From contig CAVXKO010000004.1 in the NCBI GenBank assembly GCA_963762315.1, positions 1 to 64,000 of the forward strand: a stretch of 64,000 bases of DNA. Reading direction: 5' to 3'. Both the position numbers and the translations under genes were made by a program. Each line of letters starts with the position of its first letter. Positions within the stretch are counted from its first letter, which is position 1. The DNA comes from RPQJ01 sp963762315. Its GTDB lineage: Bacteria; Pseudomonadota; Gammaproteobacteria; Steroidobacterales; Steroidobacteraceae. Positions 1 through 9,076 of the stretch are shown one piece after another. The notes under the pieces were generated by a model that saw only the letters and a program-made list of their open reading frames with translations, made no database searches and was not told the origin of the DNA.

Positions 1-24
1 CACCCCCTGAGCCTCCGCCCCGCG

Positions 25-60
25 TATAATCACCACAGCATCAAGACGGAGCACGTGCTC
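25..60 (+). promoter_or_regulatory. Candidate promoter and 12-bp palindrome before the AAA operon
   Basis: A perfect TATAAT hexamer lies at 25-30. The palindrome GAGCACGTGCTC occupies 49-60, between the presumed transcription start and the AAA gene start at 142, so it could be an operator. No convincing -35 box is visible. Bases 1-23 match the loop and right arm of the hairpin found at 9018-9043 and 40109-40134, so the window probably starts inside another copy of that terminator-like element. Confidence 0.4.
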
Positions 61-141
61 CGGCCAACCTGCCAGGCTCGGCAAGGTGGCGCGCCATTTC
101 GGCGGATGCGGCCCGATCCCAGGGCAACGAAGGAGCGACAC

Positions 142-1625
142 ATGTCCAGCATCCGTCCGCCGCGCGCGACCGCGCCACGCGCCAGTGCAGCCGCCGCAAC
201 CACCGGCGCCCGCAGGGCCAGTGAACACGGCTCCAGGCTCGCCGACCTCGGCGTCTACGGCTTCGACCGGCACGAGACCACGATCCTCGCGTCCCTCGTC
301 ACCGAGGACCCGCTGCTGCTCGTCGGCCGCAGCGGCACCGGCAAGACCTTCCTGCTCAACACGCTCTCCGAAGCGCTCGGCCTCGAGCACCGCCACTACA
401 ACGCGAGCCTGATCTCGTTCGACGACCTCGTCGGCTTTCCCTATCCCGACGAGGCGCACGCGACCGTGCGCTTCCTCGAGACGCCGGCCACGGTGTGGGG
501 CGCGGAGTCGGTGCTCATCGACGAGATCTCGCGCTGCAAGCCCGAGCACCAGAACCGGCTCTTCTCGCTGGTGCACGAGCGCAAGCTGCAGGGCCTGCCG
601 CTCAAGCGGCTGAAGTTATCGCTGGGCCGCGATGAACCCGTGCACGTCGGACCAGGGCGGCACCGAGGACTACTCGGGCTCCGAGGCGCTCGACCCCGCG
701 CTCGCGGATCGCTTTGCACTCGTCGTGACTGCGGCCGACTGGGGCGACCTGACCAACGCGCAGCAGCAGGCGATCGTCGCTCCTTCGGGAGAGGGGATGG
801 TCACGCCGCGCAACGACGCGCTGTGCAATGCGGTCGGCCACTGGCGCGCGCAGTTCATCGAGCAGGCCAACGCGTGCCCTAAGCAGGTCACGACCTACGT
901 CACCACGGTGGTGAGTGCGCTGAACGGTGCCTGCGTCCGCATCTCGCCGCGACGCGCGCGGCTGCTCGCCCGGAGCCTCGTCGCAGCGACCATCGTCGCA
1001 GGCCGCGCCACGTCCGCCACCTTCAAGAGCGTGCTCGAGTGCAGCCTGCCGCACTCCACGTGGGGGCAGTCCGTCGATCCCGCGGTCGTCGCGGCCGCGC
1101 ACCGCGCAGGCTGGGACGCCTCGCGCGAGGAGGAGGGCGCCTGGATCCACGCGTTCCTCGCCGAGCAGAGCCTGCCGCGCAAGCTCTCGCTGCTGATCGA
1201 CAACTGCGTGGACCCGGACCAGGGCTCGCAGGCGATCGCGCAGCTCATCGCCAACGAGTCCCCCGACCGCGCCGCGGCGTTCGCGTTCGCGACCTATCCC
1301 GCCGCGCTCGCAGGGCCAGCTGCCGATCGGCGCCGAGGGCGTGAACGACCTCGCGAAGCTCGCCGTGCCGCTGCTCGACGCCGAGGGCGAACTCTCGTGG
1401 CAGGAGCGGCTGAGCGAGAAAGGCACCAGCCACCCGGTGATCGCGAGCATCGGCCAGGTGCTGGCTCCGCTCAAGGACACCCGCCTCGCGCGGGCGAGGC
1501 AATTCCTCACGGCCTGCGTGGTGCGCGGCATCGCGCTCCCGTCGCCGGCCGCGCTCGAGCCGCAGCTGCACGAGTGCGTGAAGCTGCTGCGTCGGCACGG
1601 GCTCGCCGCGGGAGCGCGGGCATGA
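142..1625 (+). pseudogene. MoxR-like AAA+ ATPase, two frameshifts
   Basis: MoxR-family AAA+ ATPases remodel partner proteins using ATP and commonly pair with vWA-domain proteins, as here. The Walker A sequence GRSGTGKT lies near residues 62-69. Further on are the Walker B-type sequence VLIDEISR, a sensor-1 region AAMNPC and the arginine-finger region LDPALADRF. The reading frame breaks twice. One extra T near 615-617 separates LKRLK from YRWAAMNPC, and one extra G near 1311-1315 separates AALA from GQLPIGAEG. Removing both bases gives one protein of about 493 residues. ATG at 142 follows AGGAG and precedes the P-loop by a low-complexity Ala/Pro stretch. The stop overlaps the next gene as ATGA. 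Either the gene is decayed or the sequence carries insertion errors. Confidence 0.8.
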
Positions 1626-2104
1626 ACTTCCATCCGTACCTGGCCGCCACGCGCCCCTGGGCGTCCGACTGCGCAACGGCCCACTACGCCAACAGCGGCG
1701 GCCCGATGTCCCGGCGCCGCACCGAGCGCGTGGTCGCGAGCGTGCTGCGCGACGACACGTCCCGGATCCACCTGCCGCGGGTGATCCGCGCGGGGCTCCA
1801 CTTCGGCGATCGGGATCCGCTCTCCGTGGTGCTCGAATCCCTCGCCCGTGTCGGCCTCGACGACGCGGAGCTACTCCGCAAGCGCTACCCAGCCCCGGAG
1901 TCGCCGCTCCTCGCCCGCGTGGTGCCGGACGCGCGCTGGGGCGTGCGGGTCGGGCAGGGCACGGACGAGGCGATCCTCAGGCAGGCGCTGCTGCTCGGGC
2001 TCTGCACCGCCTGGCAGTACGACCCGTCGCGGCCCGTGCTGTGGACGCGCGCGAGCCTGACGCGCCGCGTCGAGCTCTACGAACCCGCGGGGTTCTACGC
2101 ATGA
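1622..2104 (+). CDS. Unknown protein in the AAA-vWA operon (160 aa)
   Basis: I do not recognise this 160-residue protein. It has no signal peptide, membrane segment or catalytic motif that I can identify, and is rich in Arg, Leu and Ala. Both ends overlap neighbouring genes by four bases (ATGA at 1622 and 2101), so its translation is probably coupled to the AAA ATPase and the metallopeptidase/vWA protein. It may be an adaptor or substrate of that pair. Unlike its neighbours it has no frame break. Confidence 0.7.
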   Translation: MNFHPYLAATRPWASDCATAHYANSGGPMSRRRTERVVASVLRDDTSRIHLPRVIRAGLHFGDRDPLSVVLESLARVGLDDAELLRKRYPAPESPLLARVVPDARWGVRVGQGTDEAILRQALLLGLCTAWQYDPSRPVLWTRASLTRRVELYEPAGFYA

Positions 2105-3460
2105 ACGCGATGCAGGTGCGTGCCCTGATGCACGAGCTGATGGACGAGAACCCGTTCGCGATCCGCGCGGTGCTCCGGATCCTGTCGGTCGAGTTCACGA
2201 ACGCGGTGCCGACGCTCGCGGTCACCAACGAGCCGCGGCCCCGGCTGCTCATCAACCTCGAGTTCGTCGCGAAGCACTGCAAGACCGAGGAGCACGTCAA
2301 GGCGCTGCTGTGCCACGAGTTCCTGCACGTGCTGCTGCGCCACACCGACGAGCCCGGCGCCCCGACGCCGGCGCGTCACCTGGCAGCGGATGCGGTGATC
2401 AACGCGATCATCCACCGGCAGCTGGGCAGCGCGTACTCGAGCCTGATGGCGCACTACTACCGGAACATGCAGGGCCTCGGGCGATTGCTGAGGCCCATGA
2501 CGGACATCGAGGAAGGCAGGTATCGCGCCGGCTCGTCCGCGCCCGGCACACCCGTTCCGCAGTGGTGGCACGCCTGGGCCGGGTTGTACCGGGGCATGCT
2601 GCTCGCGGACGACATCGAGCACCTGGCGCGCGACCTGTCGCGGCCCGGCATCGGCCATCCCGATGGGGCCGGCGACGGGCGCAGCCCTTTGCCGCTGCCG
2701 GACCTCGACCGTCTCCTCGGCAACCACGAGGACGACGCGCCGCTCTCCGAAGCACTCCAGCAGGCACTCGACCGCGCGCGCAAGGAAATGAACGGCGGCG
2801 GCATCTGGCGCAACCCGGGGCCGGGCGCCAACCGGTACGAACTCCTCGTCACGCCTAAGCACGCGGCCATCGCGGAATGGCAGGCCAGGACCCTGCAAGT
2901 CCTTCGCAAGCACCTCGAGCCCGCGCCCGGCGCGCCGTACGACGCAAGTGCCCGTGACCGCGCGGCTGCCCGTGCTCTCCACCTCCGACCGTCGCGCGTT
3001 CCTGCGCGCCACGTGGTCGCCGTTCCTGCCCGAGGCGCAGTGGGGCGCCACGGCCCTGCGTCCCGAGGGGCGCGCGCAGGTGTACCTCGACGTCTCGGGC
3101 TCGATGAACGCCGAGATGCCGCTGGTGGTGGCGCTGCTCGGCCGGCTGTCGCGGTGGATCCGCCGGCCGTTCTGGGCGTTCAGCACGGAGGTGGTGCCGG
3201 CGGTGATCGAGCGCGGCGCGCTGAAAGCCGGCACCTCGGGCGGCACCAGCCTCGAGTGCGTGATCGCGCACGTCGAGAAGACGCGGCCCGCCAGCGCGGT
3301 GATCGTCACGGACGGGTTCGTCGAGGCGATCCCGAAGAAGCGCATCGCCGCGCTCGCGAGGACGACGCGGCTGCACGCCATCGTCACGCGCGACGGGAAT
3401 CCGTCGCTGCTCAAGGCCGCGGGGATCCCTTACTCGCAGCTCGGGAGGTTGCCGAAATGA
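2101..3460 (+). pseudogene. DUF2201-like metallopeptidase/vWA protein, one frameshift
   Basis: The first part carries the zinc-peptidase motif HEFLH (residues 72-76) inside CHEFLHVLLRH. The last part carries a vWA metal-ion-dependent adhesion site, DVSGSMN, followed by TSGGTS and IVTDG. That order matches the family with a putative metallopeptidase N-terminus (DUF2201_N) and a VWA-like C-terminus, often found beside MoxR ATPases. The frame breaks near 2945, where one extra G separates PYD from QVPVTARLPV; without it the protein has about 452 residues. Start and stop each overlap a neighbour by ATGA. The likely role is the metal-binding partner of the AAA ATPase; the physiological target is unknown. 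Confidence 0.8.
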
Positions 3461-4585
3461 TCAGGGTCAGCGAAGCGGTGTTGCCGGGCCACCCGGACAA
3501 GCTGTGCGATTTCGTGGCGGAGAGCATCGTGCAGGCGGCGCTCGCCGTGGACGCGCGAGGCGTACGCGCAGATCGAGGCCGCCATCTGGTGCGACCAGCT
3601 GTGGCTCTCGGGCGGGTATGCGGCGCGGGGCGCGGCGCTCGACGTCGAGCGGATCGCGGTGGAGGCGCTCGATTCGATCGCGCGGGCCGTGAACCCCGAT
3701 GCAAAGCGCGACCCGTGGCGGGTGACGAATGCCGTCTGCCGATATGACGTGGACCCGACGCTCTGGACGCGCCACGTCAACGACCAGGCGATCGTGATCG
3801 GCTGGGCCGGCTACGACGACAAGGTGCAGTACCTGCCGCCCGAGCACTTCCTGGCGCTCGAGTTCCGCACCGCGCTGTGGGAGGCGTGCCAGGGCGGGGA
3901 GCTCTCGCGCTGCGGGCCGGACGGCAAGCTGATCGTGCGCCTGCGCGAGGACGACGACGGGTTCGCGCTCGAGCACGTGCTGGTGACGCTCGAGCATCCC
4001 GAGGCCATGAGCGTGTTCGAGCTGGCGCAGCGGGTGAGCGCGGTGCTCGGGCGGCACTACGGAAAGCTGCGTGCCCTTGATAAGCGATGGAACGCGAAGT
4101 GGCCCGAGGTGGAGCTGATGGTGAACCCGAACGGGCCGCTCTCGGATGCGGGCAGCCGCAAGGACAACGGCCAGACCGGCCGCAAGCTGGTGATGGACTA
4201 CTACGGGCCGAGAGTGCCGATCGGGGGAGGGGCGATCTACGGCAAGGATCCGATGCACGTGGATCGGTTCGGGGCGCGGAAGGCCAGGGAGATGGCCGTG
4301 GAGGCTGTGAAGAAAGGAGCCGGGGAGTGCCTGGTCAGGGCGGTTTATGCGCCGAATGTGGCGGAGCCGATGGATGTGCAGGTGGAGGTGGTCGGTGCCG
4401 GCCGGGATCTCGGCGCGAAAAGACGAACTGTTTTGTCGGGAACATGCCGCAGCGGTGCGAGCGCCAATTCCTGTTCAACAGCGCGCAGTCTAGCTCGGCA
4501 CCCTCAGTTCCTCGCGCAACCGGGCGGTACCTCTTCTCGCAGTTTCCAGTGGACCGTGATCGGCTTTTCCCCGTGCCAGTTCTGA
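3457..4585 (+). pseudogene. Divergent S-adenosylmethionine synthetase, frameshifted
   Basis: MetK enzymes make AdoMet from Met and ATP. Diagnostic segments are GHPDKLCDF at the N-terminus, GPLSDAGSRKDNGQTGRKL, and GGGAIYGKDPMHVDR (the canonical motif is GGGAFSGKD). An extra C near 3552 breaks the frame: MIRVSEAVLPGHPDK runs to AVDA, then EAYAQIEAAIWC resumes one frame over. The remaining regions diverge strongly from housekeeping MetK, so this is probably a specialised paralogue. From about 4410 the frame runs antisense into the 3' end of the convergent helicase gene, and the last 50 or so residues do not look like MetK. The true C-terminus was therefore probably replaced at that junction. 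ATG overlaps the vWA stop (ATGA), so it belongs to the AAA-vWA operon. Confidence 0.75.
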
Positions 4586-7500
4586 AAGTCGATTTTTCCG
4601 CAATAAACAAATGGACTCGCTTTGTTCTGCTTCGTCTTGGAGTGGGTCCGTGCAGAAAAAGCAGAACCTCTATACCCAAGATTCCGTGGTCGCGTATTGA
4701 GGTCCCATCCTTGCTCTCCTGAGATGTGCGATTCTGGCTCTGCCATTGGAAATCCGTGGCGGACTCAAAGCGATCCTTGTATTTGTGTTCGTCGGCAGCA
4801 GCGCACTTATCCAACGTAACCAGAAGAAACGTTTTGTCGCCGCGACGTACAAAACCTTGCTGCCAGACTGGAGCGTTGAATTCGAGCCCGAACAAGGCCG
4901 GGAATCTGCTCTCGTGAATAGGACTTCCAGAGAACTGGAGTATGGATGCCAGCACCGTCGGCGACATGGTCCATTGTCGCCGTCGACAGAGATAGCTCGA
5001 CAAAATGACGTGTGCCCGGGGCGCCGGCGTCAGGGCCGAACCATGTTCGCAGGATCGCGGGCAATTCATTGCGTTCGGGTTCCTTCCTTCTGGCAACGTT
5101 CAGCGCAACCTTGACGAAGTTGCCGACGTAACGCTGGCCATTTGCAAGAAAGGGCGTCCGGCCCTCCGGCAGGCCGGTGTCTTTTCCCGGTTCAAAGGCA
5201 TCGAGATCGGGTTGCCATTCGCTTGGTTGACCTTGATCATGAGACTGCCGGCTCGGGGCGCGCGACCTGATCGAAGTACTCCGCGAGACGCCATTCGACG
5301 AATTCCCGGACGAGGCATCTGAGTGCGTCCCGCGGGCGGAGCCGGATTGTTCGAGCATTGTGCGGAACTGAAAGCTCCGCACGTATAACGGAAGTATCTC
5401 TTCGACCGCCGGTGCCGGCGCCGCCTGCCCATGCATTGATCGGATTCTCTTCCAGAGATCGACGCAAGGCCGTGCGGTCCCGAAGTCTCGGCCGAAGTCT
5501 GCGGCGATCTCGCGGCTGGTGCGCACAGAGTCGCTGTACCGCGGTCACCAGGCCATCGATATCAATCGCACCGGGGAATCGATCCTCATTCAGCATGGCC
5601 GAGAAGCGTCACCATTTTGAAACTCCGAGCCATCGGAGTTGACTCCAGTGACGCCAAGAAATGCTGCCGCAGGCTCAAGGCCGTGACGTTTCGTCGTCCG
5701 ATCAAGGAGCTTCCAGAGACTGTAGGAATCCGAGCCAGGAGCCGTAGTTCGCGCGAACTGAGCGGGGAGAATAGCCGTCCCGGTACGTCTCAAGTGCTGT
5801 CGGGCGGACTCCGTGAGTGCAACGAAGTCCTTGCACGTACGCCTTAAGCGCTTCGGTCGGTGGCGGCGACGCGCAGCAATCCCTTCAGAATCTCGATGGC
5901 CTTGAGGTCATACGTGACTGGCAGCCGGGCGGCAGTTCCGCGGTGCCCGCTTGAATCTTCTCAAGTAGGTTTGAACGTTTTGATCTCCCGCAGGCAGATT
6001 GAATAGCGTCTGCGGCTTCAACAGAAACGTTCTGTGATTGCCGATATAGTCGATCACCTTCAGTCGTTTGCTCGGATCGACAGCCGCAGTCCGCGGCCAA
6101 ACTGTTGCAGCCAAAGAATCTTCGATTCCGTTGGTCGGAGCATCATGACCGTGTCCAAGTCCGGCATGTCGACGCCTTCATTGAACATGTCGACTGCGCA
6201 GACAATGTCTAGCTCGCCGGCTTGTAATCGCTCAAGCGAGCGGGTCCGCGGGGCACTGTCGGGCCCGAGTGGACCGGATCGACCCGCTTTCCCCTTGTTC
6301 GAAAGAAGCTCGCCATGAAGTCCGCGTGACGTTGTGACACGCAAAACGCCAGCGCCTCTCGCCCGCCGCGGCTGTTCCAATTGCTCGAGAGCGTTCTCGG
6401 CGCGGGAGAGAGTGGCGACAGCGGTAGTGAGCGCTTCCTCATCAAACCGCGAGCTTCGCCAGGGAATATTCGGTAATCGACCTCGTCAGGAACTCCGAAG
6501 TAGTCGAATGGGCAGAGCAAGTTACGTCGGATACCCTCGGCGAGATCGCACCGATAGACGAGGTTGTCATCGCAAAGATCGAGCAGGTCGGCGCCATCGC
6601 TCCGTTCGGGCGTGGCAGTAAGGCCGAGCACGAACTGCGGTCGGAAATGACGCAAAAGCCGGCGATACGTAGCCGCGCTGGCATGGTGAAACTCGTCGAC
6701 GACGATGTAATCGAAATGGTCGGGAGAGAATCGATCGAGATGGGATTGCTTGCCTAAGGTCTGAATCGAGGCGAAAAGAACGTTAGCGTCTGGGTGCTTA
6801 GAGCCCCGTCGTAACGCCCTAAGTAGTCCTCAGGGCGCACGCGGCGGAACGTCTCCAATGCTTGATCAAGAATTTCCTCGCGGTGCGCGACAAATAGCAC
6901 TCGGCCGAAAGCTGACTGAGTCGAAGGCGCTTAGCCATGTCTTGCCGAGGCCGTCGCTAGTACGACTAGGCCTGCTTCCGCGCCCCCTCTCGCGTGCGAT
7001 TTAAAGCCTCGAGTGCCTCAATTTGGATGGAGTGTGGTGTCGGGACAACAATCGGCTCGACCGGCGGAACGACGACAGTCATCTCCGTGTCGATGATGTG
7101 GGGCAGGGCGCGCTTTCGCCTCAGCTTGTAGTCTTCGATCCACGTTTTGGTCAGCGTCGCGGTTGCTGGGTGGTGGAACAGACTCTCAAACGCCGCTCGC
7201 GCCTCCTCGTACCCTGTTCGTCACGCGACGATATGACCCGGTAATTCCATTCCACGCCGTCAGAAAGCGCGGACTTGCTGAGATTGGAACTGCCAATAAT
7301 GCTGTGCCGGCGTGTCCCCGATGCTCAAAAATATAGGCTTTCGGATGGAAGGCATCGGTAGGATTGAGTCCGCGCTTCGTTTTGTCCGCGTCTCGATAAA
7401 CGCGCAGATCGATATCGTGCCAGCCTGGACGAAGTCGAGCAGCTGAATAAGTGCGGCCGGGTCGGTGGCGTCCAGATAGTCGCCTGTCAGTAGTCGGACT

Positions 7501-8117
7501 ATGCGTCCCGCGGTGTCAAAGCTTCTAGTGATGGCGGCCCGGAGCATGTCGACACCGCTCTTCATTACAAAGGCGACCGCAATATCCGCGCGGGAAGCGG
7601 TGGCGAGGTGATCCATTAACTCCAGATAGAATGGCTCCGTCTACCCGCCCGTACAGAGTAGCCGTTCGAGAGGCGGCTCGACTTGTAGCGGCGCCGAGTC
7701 TTCGGCTCGCGGTAGGTAGTTGGCCTTCGCGGGGGATCACGTAACGCACTCCGCCACGTGGGTCGACGATGTCTCCCCTATATCGAGGAATCACGTGCAC
7801 ATGAAGGTGGAAGATCGTCTGGCCCGGCGGCTGCGCCGACGTTGATCCCGATGTTGAATCCAGTAGGGGGCGTGGGTCTCTTTCGATCGTGGCCTTTGCG
7901 AATATCTATCGTCGCTTATAAAGGCGCGTTCGCGTTCGGGCGGCGCTCGCGTCAAACCACGAAGCAACGTGTCGCCGCGGGACGATCAGCGCGTGTCCAG
8001 GCGAAACCGGGAACCCTGGGCGTTTTTCTCCGAAGTCCGATAACGAGAGGATCTTCGTGAAACATCCTATCTGTTGATGGCGCGCAGAACGGGCAGCCGG
8101 GTAACCGCTTGTTCCAT
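4490..8117 (-). pseudogene. HIT-PLD-SF2 helicase-DUF3427 protein, multiply frameshifted
   Basis: Pieces in all three minus-strand frames line up as one protein of about 1,200 residues. First comes a HIT domain (CPFC near 8080, HALIVPRRHVASWFDAS near 7950, HLHVHVIPRYRG near 7790). Next is a PLD-type nuclease domain (MDHLATASRADIAVAFV at 7616, an HPKAY-like active-site segment near 7340). An SF2 helicase follows (GLGKTW near 6940, DEFHH near 6690, GLTATPERSDG near 6610, QQFGRGLR near 6100). Last is a DUF3427-like C-terminus (FNAPVWQQGFVRRGDKTF near 4870, ending at 4490). Such multidomain nuclease-helicases are suspected defence proteins. At least eight indels interrupt it. GC content is clearly lower than in flanking DNA, which suggests transfer. 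The domain order is visible; activity is very unlikely as sequenced. Confidence 0.75.
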
Positions 8118-8122
8118 CTTTC

Positions 8123-8648
8123 TTACACTCTTCTTATTTCCAGCCTGCCGTTTAGGCCGGACTCGACACACCTCTTGCATTGCCAAGCGCTCACCGGGCG
8201 TGCCGAGAGCCGCGTCATGTGGCAGACGGGGCATCGATGCTCGAACCGCGCGGCACTGCGACGCCGTTTTGAGCTCAATACGGACGTCCGATTGCCTATG
8301 CGAGTCCTAGGCTCAAATCCAACTTCCTGAACAAGATGGCGCCATTCGTCGCCATGAATTCGCTTGGTTCGTCCAAATTTCATCGCCACCGCGGCATGGG
8401 CCAGCTTCGTGCGCAAGTGCTTCCCTTCGGATCTCGGCCGATGCCAAGAACGCCGGCCCAACTTCGATACATGATTCGTCGCGCTTATAGCGAGCTACAG
8501 ATATCCGTAGTCGGCGATTAATGCGAATCAAGACGCGTCGGTCTAGCAAAGGCAACGACCAGGCCTTGGTCCACTTTCTGATGTCGGCTTCAACAGCCCT
8601 GCATTGGGCTGCGCCGACGATTTCCTTGAAGTCTGGGCTCAGTGTCAC
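8123..8648 (-). pseudogene. SprT-like zinc metallopeptidase, one frameshift
   Basis: The N-terminal part (GTG at 8648, MTLSPDFKEIVGAAQ) leads to EIRREALAHE. One extra A near 8406 breaks the frame inside the SprT motif, which would read HELAHAAVA. The frame then continues with HGDEWRHLVQEVG and ends in a zinc ribbon with CPVC and CKRC pairs. SprT/Spartan-like proteins are metalloproteases that can act on DNA-bound proteins. The stop at 8123 lies five bases before the start of the HIT-PLD-helicase gene on the same strand. The two therefore form a transcription unit, consistent with a joint role in nucleic-acid processing or defence. Confidence 0.7.
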
Positions 8649-8844
8649 CGGGCGTGGCCTCGAGTGTGCACGAACAGTGGAAGGCTACACGAACTCGAAT
8701 CGGCCTACGGCCCGTGCATTGAGAAATCGCGGTGGGCCTATTCGGGGCGGTGATGCCGGGTGGCATTAGGCCTGCCAAGGGGTCATAGGCGCCCGCCAAG
8801 CCAAGTGGGGAAGCGGTCTCTCCCAGGTTGGTCAGCGGGTTGCA

Positions 8845-9059
8845 GGCCACCTGGAACAGCTCGGTCAACCGCGACCAGATCCGCGACTGCACCAACCTGA
8901 TGGGCAAGCTGGTGCCGATGGTGATCGAGATCATGCTCGATCACCCGGAAGCCCTCTGGGGCGACGCGTGTTATCCGGTGGTGGAGTCGTAGGCGACCAG
9001 CCAGCCGCCGGTAGCGGGGGCTCACCCCCTGAGCCTCCCCCGTCCCACACTCCCAACCA
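8845..9059 (+). repeat. Duplicated 3' end of the HEPN gene plus downstream hairpin
   Basis: These 215 bases are almost identical to 39938-40152, which encode the last 48 or so residues of the HEPN protein at 39423-40085 and its following hairpin. Here only the tail is present, so this is a gene fragment and not a coding region. Homology starts abruptly at 8845. The preceding stretch 8649-8844 holds no gene or recognisable element. Confidence 0.85.
9018..9043 (+). terminator. Hairpin following the HEPN gene fragment
   Basis: GGGGGCTCA pairs with TGAGCCTCCCCC around a CCCCC loop, with one bulged T. There is no U-tract, so function as an intrinsic terminator is uncertain. The same hairpin lies at 40109-40134, and its right half starts the window. 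Confidence 0.45.
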
Positions 9060-9076
9060 CCAAGGCAGGGAGTCCC

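Noticed and set aside
602..1801. Long open frame on the minus strand (399 codons) opposite the AAA gene
   Set aside because: It is Arg/Ala-rich shadow sequence antisense to a clearly conserved ATPase and has no recognisable motif; high GC lengthens such frames.
2095..3414. Long minus-strand frame (439 codons) opposite the metallopeptidase/vWA gene
   Set aside because: It is antisense to HEFLH and DVSGS coding motifs, with no start context or family signature of its own.
8290..8330. tRNA-like GGCTCAAATCC segment
   Set aside because: No cloverleaf can be formed around it, and it lies antisense within the SprT-like gene.
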